Assembly: GCA_016218725.1 (NCBI GenBank)
Contig: JACRDB010000085.1
Span: forward strand, 115,021 to 179,020
Length of the DNA stretch: 64,000 bases
Source: Deltaproteobacteria bacterium
GTDB lineage: Bacteria; Myxococcota_A; Polyangia; Polyangiales; Ga0077539
Direction of reading: 5' to 3'
The notes beneath the pieces were generated by a model. That model ran no database searches, was not told the DNA's origin, and saw only the letters and a program-made list of their open reading frames with translations. This document shows positions 37,697 through 47,800 of this stretch, piece after piece. The translations under genes and the position numbers were made by a program. Position 1 is the stretch's first letter, and each line of letters opens with the position of its first letter.

Positions 37697-38483
37697 ACTC
37701 CTTGCCCGACATCGCTTCCTGACCGCCCGCCAGCTTGCCGCCGCGCTCGGGCGCGCCGAACCTGAGGTCGCCCCCGTGGCCGAGGCCCTCGTCGGGGAGG
37801 GCGTCCTCCAGACGCTCGCCCCGACGACCCTCTCCCTCGCGAAGCCAGGGTCGAGAGCCTTCGCGCTCACCCGCGCAGGTCTCGCCTGCATCGCGGCCGA
37901 GGGGAACCCGAGCCCTTCCCGGATGGTCCGCCCGCTCACGAGCTCCTTCACGTTGGCCCACGAACTCCTTGTGAACGAGCTCGCCCTCGTGGTCCGTCTG
38001 CTCGACGCCCGCGGCGCCCTCCGCCTCCTCCTGTGGGAGACGCGCCGCGAGCGCATCGCCGACGTGACCCACCTCGCCGAGCGGGGCCGCGCTGTCCGTG
38101 TGCCGCTCGTTGCGGACGCCCTCCTGGTTGTCGAACACCAGGGACAGCGCCAGGGCCTCCTCATCGAGATCGACATGGCGACCGTGTCGGCGAAGTCGAT
38201 GCGCCGGAAGTTCGCCGGGTACCACGCCTGGTGGTCCGAGGGCGGCCCCGCCCGACGCTTCGGTCTCACGGCCAGCCGGGTGCTCACCGTCGCGCCCGCG
38301 GTGAAGCGGCTCGAACGCCTGCGCGCGCTCTCGATTGAAGCTGTGGACGCGCGCGGCTCGGGCCTCTTCTGGTTCCTGCCGCACGAGGCGGTTGATGTCG
38401 TCGCCCCCGAGCGACTCCTCGCGGCGGTCGCGCGCGTTGGCAAGGCGGGGGACGAGAGCCCTCGCCCGCTCTTCCCGCCGTGA
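37641..38483 (+). CDS. Replication-relaxation-like protein (280 aa)
   Basis: ATG 37641 gives MLQANLFAPRPPWVAGALEL, with a winged helix (ELLARHRFLTARQLAAALGR). A second half (LAHELLVNELALVVRLLDA, VPLVADALLVV, QGLLIEIDMATVSAKSMRRK) follows the plasmid replication-relaxation pattern, in which the EIDM strand resembles the nuclease-like core. Family members occur on plasmids and ICEs near transfer and replication genes. A second such gene lies at 62711. Expected role: element replication or relaxation; not proved from sequence. Confidence 0.6.
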   Translation: MLQANLFAPRPPWVAGALELLARHRFLTARQLAAALGRAEPEVAPVAEALVGEGVLQTLAPTTLSLAKPGSRAFALTRAGLACIAAEGNPSPSRMVRPLTSSFTLAHELLVNELALVVRLLDARGALRLLLWETRRERIADVTHLAERGRAVRVPLVADALLVVEHQGQRQGLLIEIDMATVSAKSMRRKFAGYHAWWSEGGPARRFGLTASRVLTVAPAVKRLERLRALSIEAVDARGSGLFWFLPHEAVDVVAPERLLAAVARVGKAGDESPRPLFPP

Positions 38484-38664
38484 TCGACCGCGCCCTCCTG
38501 CCGATCTTCGCCGCCACCACACGGTGAGGTCGTCGCCGCCCGTGCACTGTCCGCGGCGGCGGTCTCCCCGTGACGGGGGACGTGCCCCGTACCGCCGAGG
38601 CGCAGGAGGGCAGCCCCGACAGTCCACCCACCCGCTCCTCGTCCCGGAGCGGGTCTTCGTCCCC

Positions 38665-40011
38665 ATGCCCTTCCTTCCCGAGCGCCCGATTCCTTTCGCC
38701 GCGGTCGACCATCGACGGCTGCGGGGGCGTGTCTTTGGCGTCCTGCCCGAGGACCTCCTCCGACATGTTCATGTGCTCGGGAAGACGGGGATGGGGAAGA
38801 GCGTGCTCCTCGAACATCTGCTCGTCGGGCTCATCCGGCGTGGAGAGGGCTGTGCCGTCATCGACCCGCACGGGGACCTCGCCGAGCGCGTGCTCGACCT
38901 CGTCCCCACGAAACGATTGAACGACGTGGTCCTTCTCGACGGGGCCGACACGGAGCACCCCGTCGGCTGGAACCCGCTCGACTGCCGCGACCCGCGCGCC
39001 CGCCCCCTCGTCGCTTCCGGCGTCCTCGGTACCTTCCGCAAGGTGTTCCACGACTTCTGGGGGCCGCGCCTCGAGCACGTGTTCCGGAACACGCTCCTCG
39101 CGCTCCTCGAAGTCGAGGGGACGACGCTCCTCGGTGTCGTCCGCATGCTGGTCGAGGACAACTACCGCGCGCGTATCGCGGATCGTGTGCGTGACCCGCT
39201 CGTACGATTCTTCTGGACCCGCGAGTTCCAAGCGTACAGCGCGAGCTTCGCGGCGGAGGTCGCGGCCCCGGTGCAGAACAAGGTCGCGGCGGTGCTGACC
39301 TCGCCCGTGCTCCGGGGCGTGTTCGGCCAGCGGCGGAGCACGGTCACGGCCCGCGAGATCATGGACCGGCGGCGCATCTTCGTCGCGAGGATCGCGAAGG
39401 GGGAGATCGGGGAGGATGCGTCGGCGATGCTTGGTGCCGTCCTCACGACGAGCTTTCAGCTCGCCGCCTACGCCCGTGCCGCGACGCCACCCGAGGCGCG
39501 GCACCGGTTCACGCTCGTCGTCGACGAGTTCGCCTCGTTCGTCTCGGAGTCCTTCGCGGAGCTTCTCTCGGAAGCCCGGAAGTACGGTCTCGGGCTCGTG
39601 CTCTCCAACCAGTACCTTGCGCAGCTCGATCCGAACCTGCGCGCCGCGCTTCTCGGAAACGCGGGCACGCTCATCGCGTTCCGTCTCGGCGCCGACGACG
39701 CCGACGAGATCGGCCGGGAGTTCGCCCCGGAGGTCGCGTCCGAGGATCTCGTGCGGCTCGATCGGCATCAGATCGCGCTCCGCCTCGCCGTCGAGGGCGT
39801 TTCGACGCGCGCGTTCACGGCGACGACACTCGCACCCCGCATCGATCTCGTCGGCCGTGCCGAGACCATCCGCGCCGTGAGCCGCGAGCGGTATGGGCGA
39901 CTGCGTGAGACAGTCGAGGAGGAGATCGCGCAGGACCTCGGCGTCGCTTCCGTCGGGACGGGTCGTCGCCTGCCGCGGGCGGGGACGAACCTCCGGCTGC
40001 CGCTCCGGTAG
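38665..40011 (+). CDS. HerA/TraG-type DNA-translocating ATPase (448 aa)
   Basis: Motor motifs: HVHVLGKTGMGKSVLLEHLL (Walker A), CAVIDPHGDLAERVLDLVPT (the VirD4/TraG-type DPHGD), and LVVDEFASFVSESFAELLSE (Walker B with DEF). Then come a Gln-finger region (LVLSNQYLAQLDPNLRAALL) and an Arg-containing C-terminal block. There is no N-terminal membrane segment, unlike full TraD/VirD4, so this looks like a soluble coupling-type or HerA-FtsK-like ATPase. The start ATG 38665 is chosen by similarity of the following sequence; a longer frame exists. It is likely the DNA pump of the element. Confidence 0.75.
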   Translation: MPFLPERPIPFAAVDHRRLRGRVFGVLPEDLLRHVHVLGKTGMGKSVLLEHLLVGLIRRGEGCAVIDPHGDLAERVLDLVPTKRLNDVVLLDGADTEHPVGWNPLDCRDPRARPLVASGVLGTFRKVFHDFWGPRLEHVFRNTLLALLEVEGTTLLGVVRMLVEDNYRARIADRVRDPLVRFFWTREFQAYSASFAAEVAAPVQNKVAAVLTSPVLRGVFGQRRSTVTAREIMDRRRIFVARIAKGEIGEDASAMLGAVLTTSFQLAAYARAATPPEARHRFTLVVDEFASFVSESFAELLSEARKYGLGLVLSNQYLAQLDPNLRAALLGNAGTLIAFRLGADDADEIGREFAPEVASEDLVRLDRHQIALRLAVEGVSTRAFTATTLAPRIDLVGRAETIRAVSRERYGRLRETVEEEIAQDLGVASVGTGRRLPRAGTNLRLPLR

Positions 40012-40135
40012 GCGCGGCTGTGGATACGCCCACCCTCCCGCCGGCCTTACCTCCCGGGGAGGGCCCGGTATCGTGGCGAAGAGCGCCAGCGCGCTCCCTC
40101 CCTCCCGATCACCCCCAACACCCCAGGAGCTTTCC

Positions 40136-41152
40136 ATGAACGATCCACCGTCGGGCGTTCGCGAGGCGACGCTCGCCTACGTGGCGCAGCCACTCGACGC
40201 CGCGCGCGCCGAGGGAGACCGCCCTCGCGATCGCATCACGAGCATCGTCGGGTGCACCCCTGCGATGCGTGCGCTCCATGCGCAGCTCGTCCGGTTCGCC
40301 CGGACGACGGCGACCGTTGTCGTGGAGGGGGAGACGGGTACGGGCAAGGAGCTCGTGGCCCGCGCCCTCCATCAGCTCTCGCCGCGCGCGCGGCGCCCCT
40401 TCGTCGCGGTGAACGTCGCGGCCGTGCCCGAGACGCTCCTCCTCTCCGAGCTCTTCGGCCACGAACGTGGGGCCTTCACGGGCGCCCTCGCGCGGCGACG
40501 CGGACTCTTCGAGCAGGCCGACGGCGGCACGCTCTTCCTCGATGAGGTGGGCGAGCTCTCGTTCGAAGCCCAGGCATCGCTTCTCCGGGTCCTCGAGACC
40601 CGCGAGGTGCGCTCGCTCGGGGCCGAGCGTGACCGCCCCGTGAACGTTCGCCTGGTCGTCGCGACCCACCGCGACCTCGCCGGGATGGTCACCCACGGCG
40701 CCTTCCGCGAGGATCTCTATTACCGCCTCCACACCCTCGTCCTCCGTCTGCCGCCGCTCAGGTTCCGGACGGCGGACATCCCGGCCATTGCGGGCGAGCT
40801 CCTCCTCCGCATCCAGAGCGAAGTGGGCGAACGACGCCTCGACCGGGACGCCCTCACGCGGCTCCAGTCGTACGGCTGGCCCGGCAACGTCCGGCAGCTC
40901 GCGAACGTGCTCCGCCGAGCGGTGGCGCAGACCAATGCGTTCGTGCTCACCGAGGCGGATGTCGTCGCCGCCTTGGCAGACGAGCCCGACGCTCGTCGCG
41001 AGATCCGCGAGGGCGCGACCGCCGAGACCATCCGGGCTGTGCTCAAGGCCGAGGGCGGGCGCATCGCTCCCGCCGCGCGTCGCCTTGGCATGGCGCGCTC
41101 AACGTTGCGCGAGCGCATCCGGCGCTACGCGATCGCCCTCGACGGCGCGTGA
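40136..41152 (+). CDS. Sigma-54-dependent transcriptional activator, no receiver domain (338 aa)
   Basis: ATG 40136 follows AGGAG by 6 bp. A short N-terminal part (about 35 residues) replaces the usual sensory domain. The AAA+ core has VEGETGTGKELVARALHQLS (Walker A), FGHERGAFTGALARRRGLFE (the GAFTGA loop that contacts sigma-54), GGTLFLDEVGELS (Walker B), HRDLAGMVTHGAFREDLYYR (Arg finger region) and a C-terminal Fis-like helix-turn-helix (IRAVLKAEGGRIAPAARRLG). With no receiver it is probably constitutively active or controlled by partner proteins. It may control the DUF932/backbone genes. Confidence 0.9.
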   Translation: MNDPPSGVREATLAYVAQPLDAARAEGDRPRDRITSIVGCTPAMRALHAQLVRFARTTATVVVEGETGTGKELVARALHQLSPRARRPFVAVNVAAVPETLLLSELFGHERGAFTGALARRRGLFEQADGGTLFLDEVGELSFEAQASLLRVLETREVRSLGAERDRPVNVRLVVATHRDLAGMVTHGAFREDLYYRLHTLVLRLPPLRFRTADIPAIAGELLLRIQSEVGERRLDRDALTRLQSYGWPGNVRQLANVLRRAVAQTNAFVLTEADVVAALADEPDARREIREGATAETIRAVLKAEGGRIAPAARRLGMARSTLRERIRRYAIALDGA

Positions 41153-41296
41153 GCCGCCAACACCTGTTCCCCAGGGAGAGCCCTGCCGCCTGGTTGCGGT
41201 ACCTACCGGGCTCTCCACCTCCCTTCTGCATGACGAGCCGAACCATCGGGCGCACTTCCGCGCTCCTCGCGTTCGTCGGCAGAAACCGAGGTTTCC

Positions 41297-42379
41297 ATGA
41301 ACGCAGCGATCGTTCCCGTGTCCTCCACCGCGCTCGCCGTCGTGAGCGCCCCCGCGTCGCCTCCGCCGCCCCCGCCGGGCGGGCCCCGCGGCCTCTCGTT
41401 CGCGTCGGTCTACAGCGACGTGATGCAGCGCGCCGACGACATGCTCCCCGACCAGGTGGTCCACGTCGCCGACCTCAAGATGACCCCCGAGGGTGCGATC
41501 GAGCTCCCCGGCGGCCTCCACTACCGGCTGAACCCCTGGAGCCAGGGTCAGCTCGCGACGCTCCTCGGCCTCCGCTGGGCCCGCTGGTTCGCCTCGGCCA
41601 CGCCCGAGGAGCGCGCCGAGGAGGTCAACCGCCGCTTCTCGCGAACGCCCGGCGAGAAGAAGATCAAGGCGTGGAAGAGCACGGACGAGGACGCCCACGG
41701 CGTCATCCGCGCCTTCCTGCCGCCCTCCTTCACGCCGATCTCGGACGAGCGCATCTTCGAGCGCTTCCACACGATGATGCGCGGCCTCGTCGAGGAGTAC
41801 CGCTTCACGGCGGTCGTGTTCTCGGACTCGACGACGCACTACACCGCCGTGCACGTCGAGGGCTTCGACCTCGACGGGGAGGGGGACGTGCTCCACCCCG
41901 GGTTCCACCTGAGGAACTCCGAGGTCGGCGCCAGCGCCCTCTCGCTCGACGACCACTGGTTGCGCCTCGTGTGCACCAACGGCCTCATGGTGCGGGTCGG
42001 CGGCAAGCGCTCCCTCTACCGCACCCACCGCGCGATCGAGGACGACGCCCTCGCCGCCGCGCTCGTCATCGCCGTCGGGCGCCTGCCCGAGCGCTGGCAG
42101 ATCTCGTTCGCCTGGATGCGGAGCGCCCGCGCGATCCAGGTGCCCCACCCGGACGACGCGGTCGCGGCCATCCTCGGCGACTCGGCCGAGGTGCCGAAGG
42201 CCCTCCTCGAGGAGGCCCAGCGGGTCGTGCTCCGCGACGGGGACCTCACGCGCTTCGGTGTCGTGCAGGCCATCACCCTCGTCGCGCACGAGACCAACAA
42301 GGACCCCGACGTGCGCTTCGCCATGGAGCGCCTCGCGGGGGACTACCTCGCCGCGACGCCCGTCATCGCGACGGCGTGA
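41297..42379 (+). CDS. DUF932-family protein (360 aa)
   Basis: The conserved blocks of DUF932 are visible: LNPWSQGQLATLLGLRWARW early, the central FRFTAVV/SDSTTHYTAVHVEGFDLDG block, then GFHLRNSEVGASALSLDDHW and LRLVCTNGLMVRVGGKRSLY. DUF932 proteins are common on plasmids, phages and ICEs; the function is unsettled. The end (VRFAMERLAGDYLAATP) is duplicated as a remnant at 50.4 kb. A hairpin follows at 42401. The start at ATG 41297 is preceded by a sequence of Ala/Pro repeats in the first 30 residues, probably a flexible N terminus. Confidence 0.85.
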   Translation: MNAAIVPVSSTALAVVSAPASPPPPPPGGPRGLSFASVYSDVMQRADDMLPDQVVHVADLKMTPEGAIELPGGLHYRLNPWSQGQLATLLGLRWARWFASATPEERAEEVNRRFSRTPGEKKIKAWKSTDEDAHGVIRAFLPPSFTPISDERIFERFHTMMRGLVEEYRFTAVVFSDSTTHYTAVHVEGFDLDGEGDVLHPGFHLRNSEVGASALSLDDHWLRLVCTNGLMVRVGGKRSLYRTHRAIEDDALAAALVIAVGRLPERWQISFAWMRSARAIQVPHPDDAVAAILGDSAEVPKALLEEAQRVVLRDGDLTRFGVVQAITLVAHETNKDPDVRFAMERLAGDYLAATPVIATA

Positions 42380-42400
42380 CGCGCGCTCACCGCTTCTCAT

Positions 42401-42430
42401 ACGCCCGGCTTCCCCTCGGAGGTCGGGCGT
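42401..42430. terminator. Hairpin after the DUF932 gene
   Basis: ACGCCCGGCTTCC, loop CCTC, GGAGGTCGGGCGT: a 13-bp stem with two wobble pairs. A near-copy with a perfect 14-bp stem follows the DUF932 remnant at 50495-50526, so gene end and hairpin were duplicated together. Confidence 0.6.
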
Positions 42431-43191
42431 GCTTCGCGATGAGTGCTCGCGAAGAGGCCGTAAGGTCACTTCGCGTGGTGGGGGTGGCACCAGCAAGCGG
42501 CACAGAGCACCTCCAGAACCCTTCAGCGGCGGGTTCTGGCTGACCCTGTTTCGGCGGGCAGCGTGACCACCTCGCGTTGCGCGTGGGGACCTCGCTCCCC
42601 GTGGCGGCGGCAGGATCGTGCCCCCCCTGACCCACCTCGGGATCGGTGCCCCGGCCCCCACAACGAGCACCGGCCCCTGGCCTTTCCTGAGAGACGGAAG
42701 CCCCCTGCGGAGCTTTCCCTGGGTCCGTCGCCCACGCACCGTGTGGACTGCCGTGCCGCAGCGGAGGGGATGGGAGCGGCGGGCCCCACGCGCAGCCGCA
42801 GGGGCCTGCCGGGCCCCGAGGCGAGCCTGGGGAGGGCCGCGACCTTCCCCGCAGCGAGCACGGCGGTACGCACTCGGCGGCGACGGAACCGCCGAGGGCC
42901 CCGGCAAGCAGCCGGAGGATCAGCTCGACGGCCCCGACGAAGACCGCCGCGAGCGCCCCCCGCAGGGGCTTGCCCAGGAGCGCCGTGGCCGTCCCGGCGC
43001 GGAGCTCCCTGGCCGTCCCGGATCGGATCTGGTTGGCCGTCCCCACCCGGATCTCATAGGGCGTCCCGTGACACAACTCCAACGCGCCCGGCTCACTGGA
43101 TCTCAGGGGGCCGGGCGGTTCGCGTTCCCCAGCAGCTCGCCGGGCGCGCTTGCCCGAGGCTCGGGGACGGCGGTAGAAGGCGGGCGAGCCG
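42431..43191. other. GC-rich non-coding region, 761 bp
   Basis: Long frames exist on both strands, but their low-complexity Pro/Arg/Gly translations lack any family pattern. No gene is called. The segment contains the tandem repeats at 42987-43080 and lies upstream of the nuclease/ATPase cargo genes, so it may be a leader or regulatory region. Confidence 0.45.
42987..43080. repeat. 24-bp tandem repeats (three full units plus a partial)
   Basis: Units start at 42987, 43011, 43035 and 43059. Each begins GGCCGTCCC (GGGCGTCCC in the last), then diverges through a GGATCT-like end. The period is constant at 24 bp. Units are degenerate, without spacers, and unlike CRISPR. Confidence 0.6.
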
Positions 43192-43692
43192 ATGTTCGAG
43201 AGCGCGTACCGAACTCTCAGCGCAGGGGCGTTCATGGATCTCCTCGACGAGCGAGAGGCGGAGCTCGTGGAGGACTGGCGCGAGCGTGAGCGCCAAGACC
43301 GCCTCGTTCCCCAGATCCACGGCCCGATCGAGCCGGTCCGCGTGGACCTCATCCTCACGCTGCTTAAGCGGCTTGGGAGCGAACTTCGGGCGTACGAGAA
43401 GACCGGAGCCGCGGAGCCCCTCGCGCCGACGCAATACGCTGCGGCGGATCGGGTCGTGGCTCAGCTGAGAGCCCGGCAGCTCGTCGGCCAGTCGCTCGCG
43501 GGTTCGCTCGCGGCGGTGCAGCACTTTCGAGGTGCCTTGCTCGGGCTACTGGCGAAGACCGGCTGCGTCCTTGACCCGACCTGCCAGGCGCTCGTCCACG
43601 CGGTGATCGACGAGGCCGTGCTCACGGTCGTGCTCGCGATTCATCAGGCGCCGTCCGGCCCCGCGCCGACGGGCGAAGAGAGCGCGCGGTAG
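43192..43692 (+). CDS. Helical protein, RsbRD-like N-terminal-type (166 aa)
   Basis: The protein is all helical with a four-helix-bundle look: LLDEREAELVEDWRERERQD, then LILTLLKRLGSELRAYEKTG, then AQLRARQLVGQSLAGSLAAV and a last helix (HAVIDEAVLTVVLAIHQAPS). The opening resembles RsbRD/sensor-kinase N-terminal bundles, but no kinase follows. It lies 26 bp before the nuclease-like gene on the same strand, so a regulatory or partner role in the same operon is plausible. Confidence 0.5.
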   Translation: MFESAYRTLSAGAFMDLLDEREAELVEDWRERERQDRLVPQIHGPIEPVRVDLILTLLKRLGSELRAYEKTGAAEPLAPTQYAAADRVVAQLRARQLVGQSLAGSLAAVQHFRGALLGLLAKTGCVLDPTCQALVHAVIDEAVLTVVLAIHQAPSGPAPTGEESAR

Positions 43693-43718
43693 AGGCCACA
43701 GCTACGGAGGGGTACACG

Positions 43719-44780
43719 ATGCAGATCGTCTTTGAAGAAGATGAGGTGACCAAGGGGTTCGGCCTGCTGCGGAAGTGTCTGCGGGCGGGCCTCGGCAAGC
43801 CCACGAGCATCCCCTGGAGCTTCCCCGGGCACGGAACGTCGGACAGCACGCTGCCTACGTGGTCGGAGGAGACGGCTCACGGGCACCTGACGGTCGGTGT
43901 GGGAGAGGAGGGCGACTGGGACAGCCGCACGCCGGTCCTGATCGCCCTCGAGGCAGCCTACGATCGGATCTCCCCGGTGGTCGAAGTCAATGTGCCGGCG
44001 ACCGACGACGAGCCTGATCGGCAGGTCGGTGGCTGCTTCGCTCGGGACGCTGACAAGCGGTGGTGGCTCTGCCACCGCGGCAGCGTGTTCACGGCTTCTG
44101 GCGCCCGGATCCCCAAGGAGGCGATCCACCGCTACTTTCAGAAGTGGCTGGTCGAGGTCGACGACGACGGGCGACGGACCGATGTGATTCCCATCGCGCG
44201 CCTCGACGAGGACGAATTCGCGATCGGGCTGCGAAGGTTCGCCGAGGCCGTCGGACGGCTGAAGGAGGTCTGGGGTAACCACGACGGGAACGACACTGGA
44301 GTCGACCGCGATCTCGGTTGGCGGGATGACATCAACTTCCCGGACGAGATCGAGCGCGCGACCTCCGACCGGAAGGCGAGCTATGACTACCGCCACGGAC
44401 CGATCCAGCAGACGCTCCAGGAGTATCTCCGGGGCGTGCTCGCCAAGGGCTTTCGCGTCGCGTTGAACGCCCGCCTTGACCTCGCGATTCTACGCAAGGG
44501 CTCTATCGCGGCGATCTTCGAGGTGAAGACGGCGCTCGGCAACCAGCTCTACGCCGGGATCGGCCAGCTCCTCGTCTATCGGCAGGTCTTCTCGCCCGGC
44601 GAGACGCCGCCGCTCTTCCTCGTCGTGCCGGCGGATGTCGGCGATGACGCCGTCGTGGAGGCCACGACGACGCTTCTCGAATCCATCGGCATCACGCTCG
44701 TGCTGCAGAACGGCGAGGAGTTCGTGCTCGGTGACGGCCGCGACCTGCGAGATGCGTTCGACCCGACGTGGCTGAGGTGA
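43719..44780 (+). CDS. PD-(D/E)XK nuclease-like protein (353 aa)
   Basis: The C-terminal half has a restriction-type core: ALNARLDLAILRKGSIAAIF followed by EVKTALGNQLYAGIGQLLVY, giving Asp254 and Glu268-x-Lys270 with the QLLVYRQ helix of many PD-(D/E)XK folds. The N-terminal 200 residues are of unknown fold with acidic surface stretches. It sits 88 bp before the sacsin-like ATPase gene, which ends in its own nuclease-like domain. The two therefore probably act together as a cargo defence module. Confidence 0.65.
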   Translation: MQIVFEEDEVTKGFGLLRKCLRAGLGKPTSIPWSFPGHGTSDSTLPTWSEETAHGHLTVGVGEEGDWDSRTPVLIALEAAYDRISPVVEVNVPATDDEPDRQVGGCFARDADKRWWLCHRGSVFTASGARIPKEAIHRYFQKWLVEVDDDGRRTDVIPIARLDEDEFAIGLRRFAEAVGRLKEVWGNHDGNDTGVDRDLGWRDDINFPDEIERATSDRKASYDYRHGPIQQTLQEYLRGVLAKGFRVALNARLDLAILRKGSIAAIFEVKTALGNQLYAGIGQLLVYRQVFSPGETPPLFLVVPADVGDDAVVEATTTLLESIGITLVLQNGEEFVLGDGRDLRDAFDPTWLR

Positions 44781-44868
44781 GAGTTGTTGAGCCAGCTGGG
44801 TCGGTGGCGTCCTCGCGCGTTCCGCGTCAGAAGCGCCGCCGGCCCTCCACTGCGCGGAGCGGAATCTG

Positions 44869-47800
44869 ATGGACACATCCCACGGGCTTTCGGCCTTCGA
44901 GCGGGAGGTGGTCGACAAGACCCTCGGTGAAATCCGCACGTTCCTCGACCAGATCGCGAACGGGTCGCGCCAGTACCTGACGATCCATAACCTCACGGAG
45001 CAGATCGAGCACCAGTACCACGGGAGGTTCGTCATCGAGCTGCTCCAGAACGCTCACGACGCGCTGCAAACGTCGCCCCGCGAAGCCTCCCGGCGCATCG
45101 AGTTCGTGCTGGACACGTCGGTCGAACCGCACGGCGTCCTCTACGTGGCGAACGACGGCCGACCGTTCCGTCGCGAGGATCTGCGCGCCCTCGCCAACCT
45201 CGGGCAGAGCAGCAAAGACCCGCGCGAGTCGATCGGCAACAAGGGGATCGGCTTCCGCAGCGTCCTCGAGGTCTCCCGGGCCCCCGAGATCTACTCGTGC
45301 GCCGGCGAAGCGCGCGGCCAATTCGACGGGTACTGCTTCCGCTTCAGCCCCGAGGTTCTCACCGAGAGCGAGGCTCCTCTCGCGGAACTGCTCGACGGTG
45401 CTGACACGCTCGAATGGCCCCTCGGCCAGATGACCGTCACGCTCGGCGACCTGCGCGCACCGCGCGTCCGCGCGCGATGCCACGACGAGGGGATCGACCT
45501 CATCAGCGAATTCCGCCACCTCTCGCCCTACCTCCTTCCACTTCCCGCGGCGCCGACCGACCCTCGCCTCCAGGACTTCGCGCGCCGCGGGTTCGCGACT
45601 GTGGTCCGCCTCCCGCTCGCTTCCGCGGACGCCCAGGCGGTCGCTGCGGCGAGGCTCCGCGAACTCGACGCCGACACGGTTGTGTTCCTCGATGGCCTCG
45701 ACTCGCTGCTCGTCGCTATGGATGACGCCTCCCGCTGCCTCGTCCGGCGCCGCCGCGCGCTTCCGGACCTGCAGGCCGAGTTCGTGTCCGTGAGCGACAA
45801 CACCGAACACACGGCGTACTGGCGATGGGACTACCTCCTGCGAGATGCCGAGGGGCTTCGCAGGGCCGCCGCGCGCCTTCCTGGCCGCTGGAAAGAGCTG
45901 GCCGAGGCCTCCCTCGGCATCGCGGTCCGGGTCGAGGGAAGAGCGTGCCCGGGACGGTTCTGCATCTACCTGCCCACAGAGGTACCGACCGGTACGGGCG
46001 CGCTCTTGCACGCGCCGTTCTTCGGCGACATGAGCCGGAAGGCGATCGACTTCGTCAACGAGCCGCTGAACCGCCTGTTGCGAGACACCCTCGCCAACTG
46101 CCTCGTTGAGGTAGTCCAGAAGCGCCTCATTGGGCGCGGAGAGGTCGAGGCCCGAGCAGTCATCGACCTTCTCGCGCCGCTCCCGGGCGTCACCTCGCCA
46201 TGGCCGACCGAAGTCCTCCGCCGACTCCGCGGCGACGCGCTTCTGCTCACGGACCGGGGTTGGAGGAGTGCGGCGACGGCGAGGCTCGCGCCCGCGCTTC
46301 CGGACGCGCGGATCTTCACCCTCCAGCGGGTGCGCCAGACCGCTCAGTTCGACGCAATCCACGCGTCACTCGAAGGCCAACGGGCGTTCGTCGCGAGCCT
46401 GCTTCGGGCCCTCGAAGCACCAACAGACCCGAGCGACGCGGAGCTCGCAGCGACGGTCGCGACGGTGGCGAAGGACCCTGGTGGCTCGTGGGGGGATTTC
46501 TGGCGCGAGGTCGAGCGCCTGCTCCCAGGCCGAGCACATGCGCTCGTGGGTCATGCCGTCCTGGTCGATGATCAGGGCGCGCTGTACCCCGCGAAAGGTG
46601 CGAACGGCGTGCAGGTGTTCTTCCCGCGTGCCCTCGGCGAAGGCAAGACAGACGCGGCCCCGATCGCGATCCCGGCCTCGCTCCGGTCGCGGATCGCGTT
46701 CCTGGCGAGCGCGATTCCGCTGCGGTTCCGCCGGCCGGACGGCCGCGAGGAGAACACCGCGATACGTCGCTACCTCGACCCGCTCGTCGAGGACTACCGC
46801 GCGGAGACCGTCCTGCGTGCCGTCCTCGCCTCCGCGATGCCCGCGAAGCCCGTCAAGCTCGCTGGTCGCGACGCCGAGCTCTGCGGCGACGCGCTCGACC
46901 TGGCAGTGCGCCTCATTCAAGGCGCCCGGGATTCCACATCGCTCGTCCCCGAGCTGCGGCGCCTCCGAGTGCCGTGCCAGGGCGGCTGGTTCCTGCCCGA
47001 GGAGTGCGCTTTTGGCCCCGGCTGGTCCGGCACCACGGGCGATCTGTTGAACGAGTACCTCCAGGCGGTCGCGACGCAGGATGCGATCGATGTCCACGAC
47101 CGGCTCCTGCTGCGCCCCGATCATCCGGCGTGGCGCGGTCACGCAGCCTGGCTTGCGACGGTGTTGTCGACGGTGGGTGTCGGAGACGGGTTGTTCCCGC
47201 GCCCCGTCCCCGCAACGACGCGGCTCACCTTTTCGATGCGGCTCGGCGTCCCCGTCCAACTCCCCGGGGCTCCGTCAGGCTTCGCCCAGAGCCAGTGGGC
47301 GTCCTACGTCGCGACCGCCAGCTCCGAGGTACGTCCGTACTTTGCCGGGGCGTTCACGTACGAACTCGTCGATGTCCAGGGGCTCGTTGGCCTCGACCGA
47401 TTCGATGCCATGCCCCCGGCGGGACGACGTGCGCTCACGTTGCTCCTCTTCCACTCCATCAGCCGCTGGCCCACGAACTGGCAGACCAGCCGATTCCGCA
47501 AGACGAGCCGACAGGAGCACGAGGGCCCGATCAGCTCGTTCCTCCTGCACGCCCTGCGCACGCTCCGGTGGGTCTGGTGTGAGGACGACGGCGCGGCGCG
47601 GGGCGCGACGGTGGGGGAACGCTGGTTCGTCCGGGCGACAACGGAAAGCAGCCAATGCCGCCACTTCGATCATCTTCGGCCCCTTCCGCAGGACCTGACG
47701 CGGGAGCTCGTACGTCTTGGTGCCGTGGCGACGCAGGCTCTCGTCGCGCTCGGAATGCCACTGCTCGACCTTGACGCCGAGACGAGCGACCCCCGCCTGC

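Noticed and set aside
42987..43080. CRISPR array
   Set aside because: Repeats are contiguous, 24 bp, degenerate and without spacers; no cas genes nearby.
42387..43468. Long frames on both strands between DUF932 and the helical protein
   Set aside because: Low-complexity Pro/Arg/Gly sequence, no ribosome site, no domain pattern; treated as non-coding.
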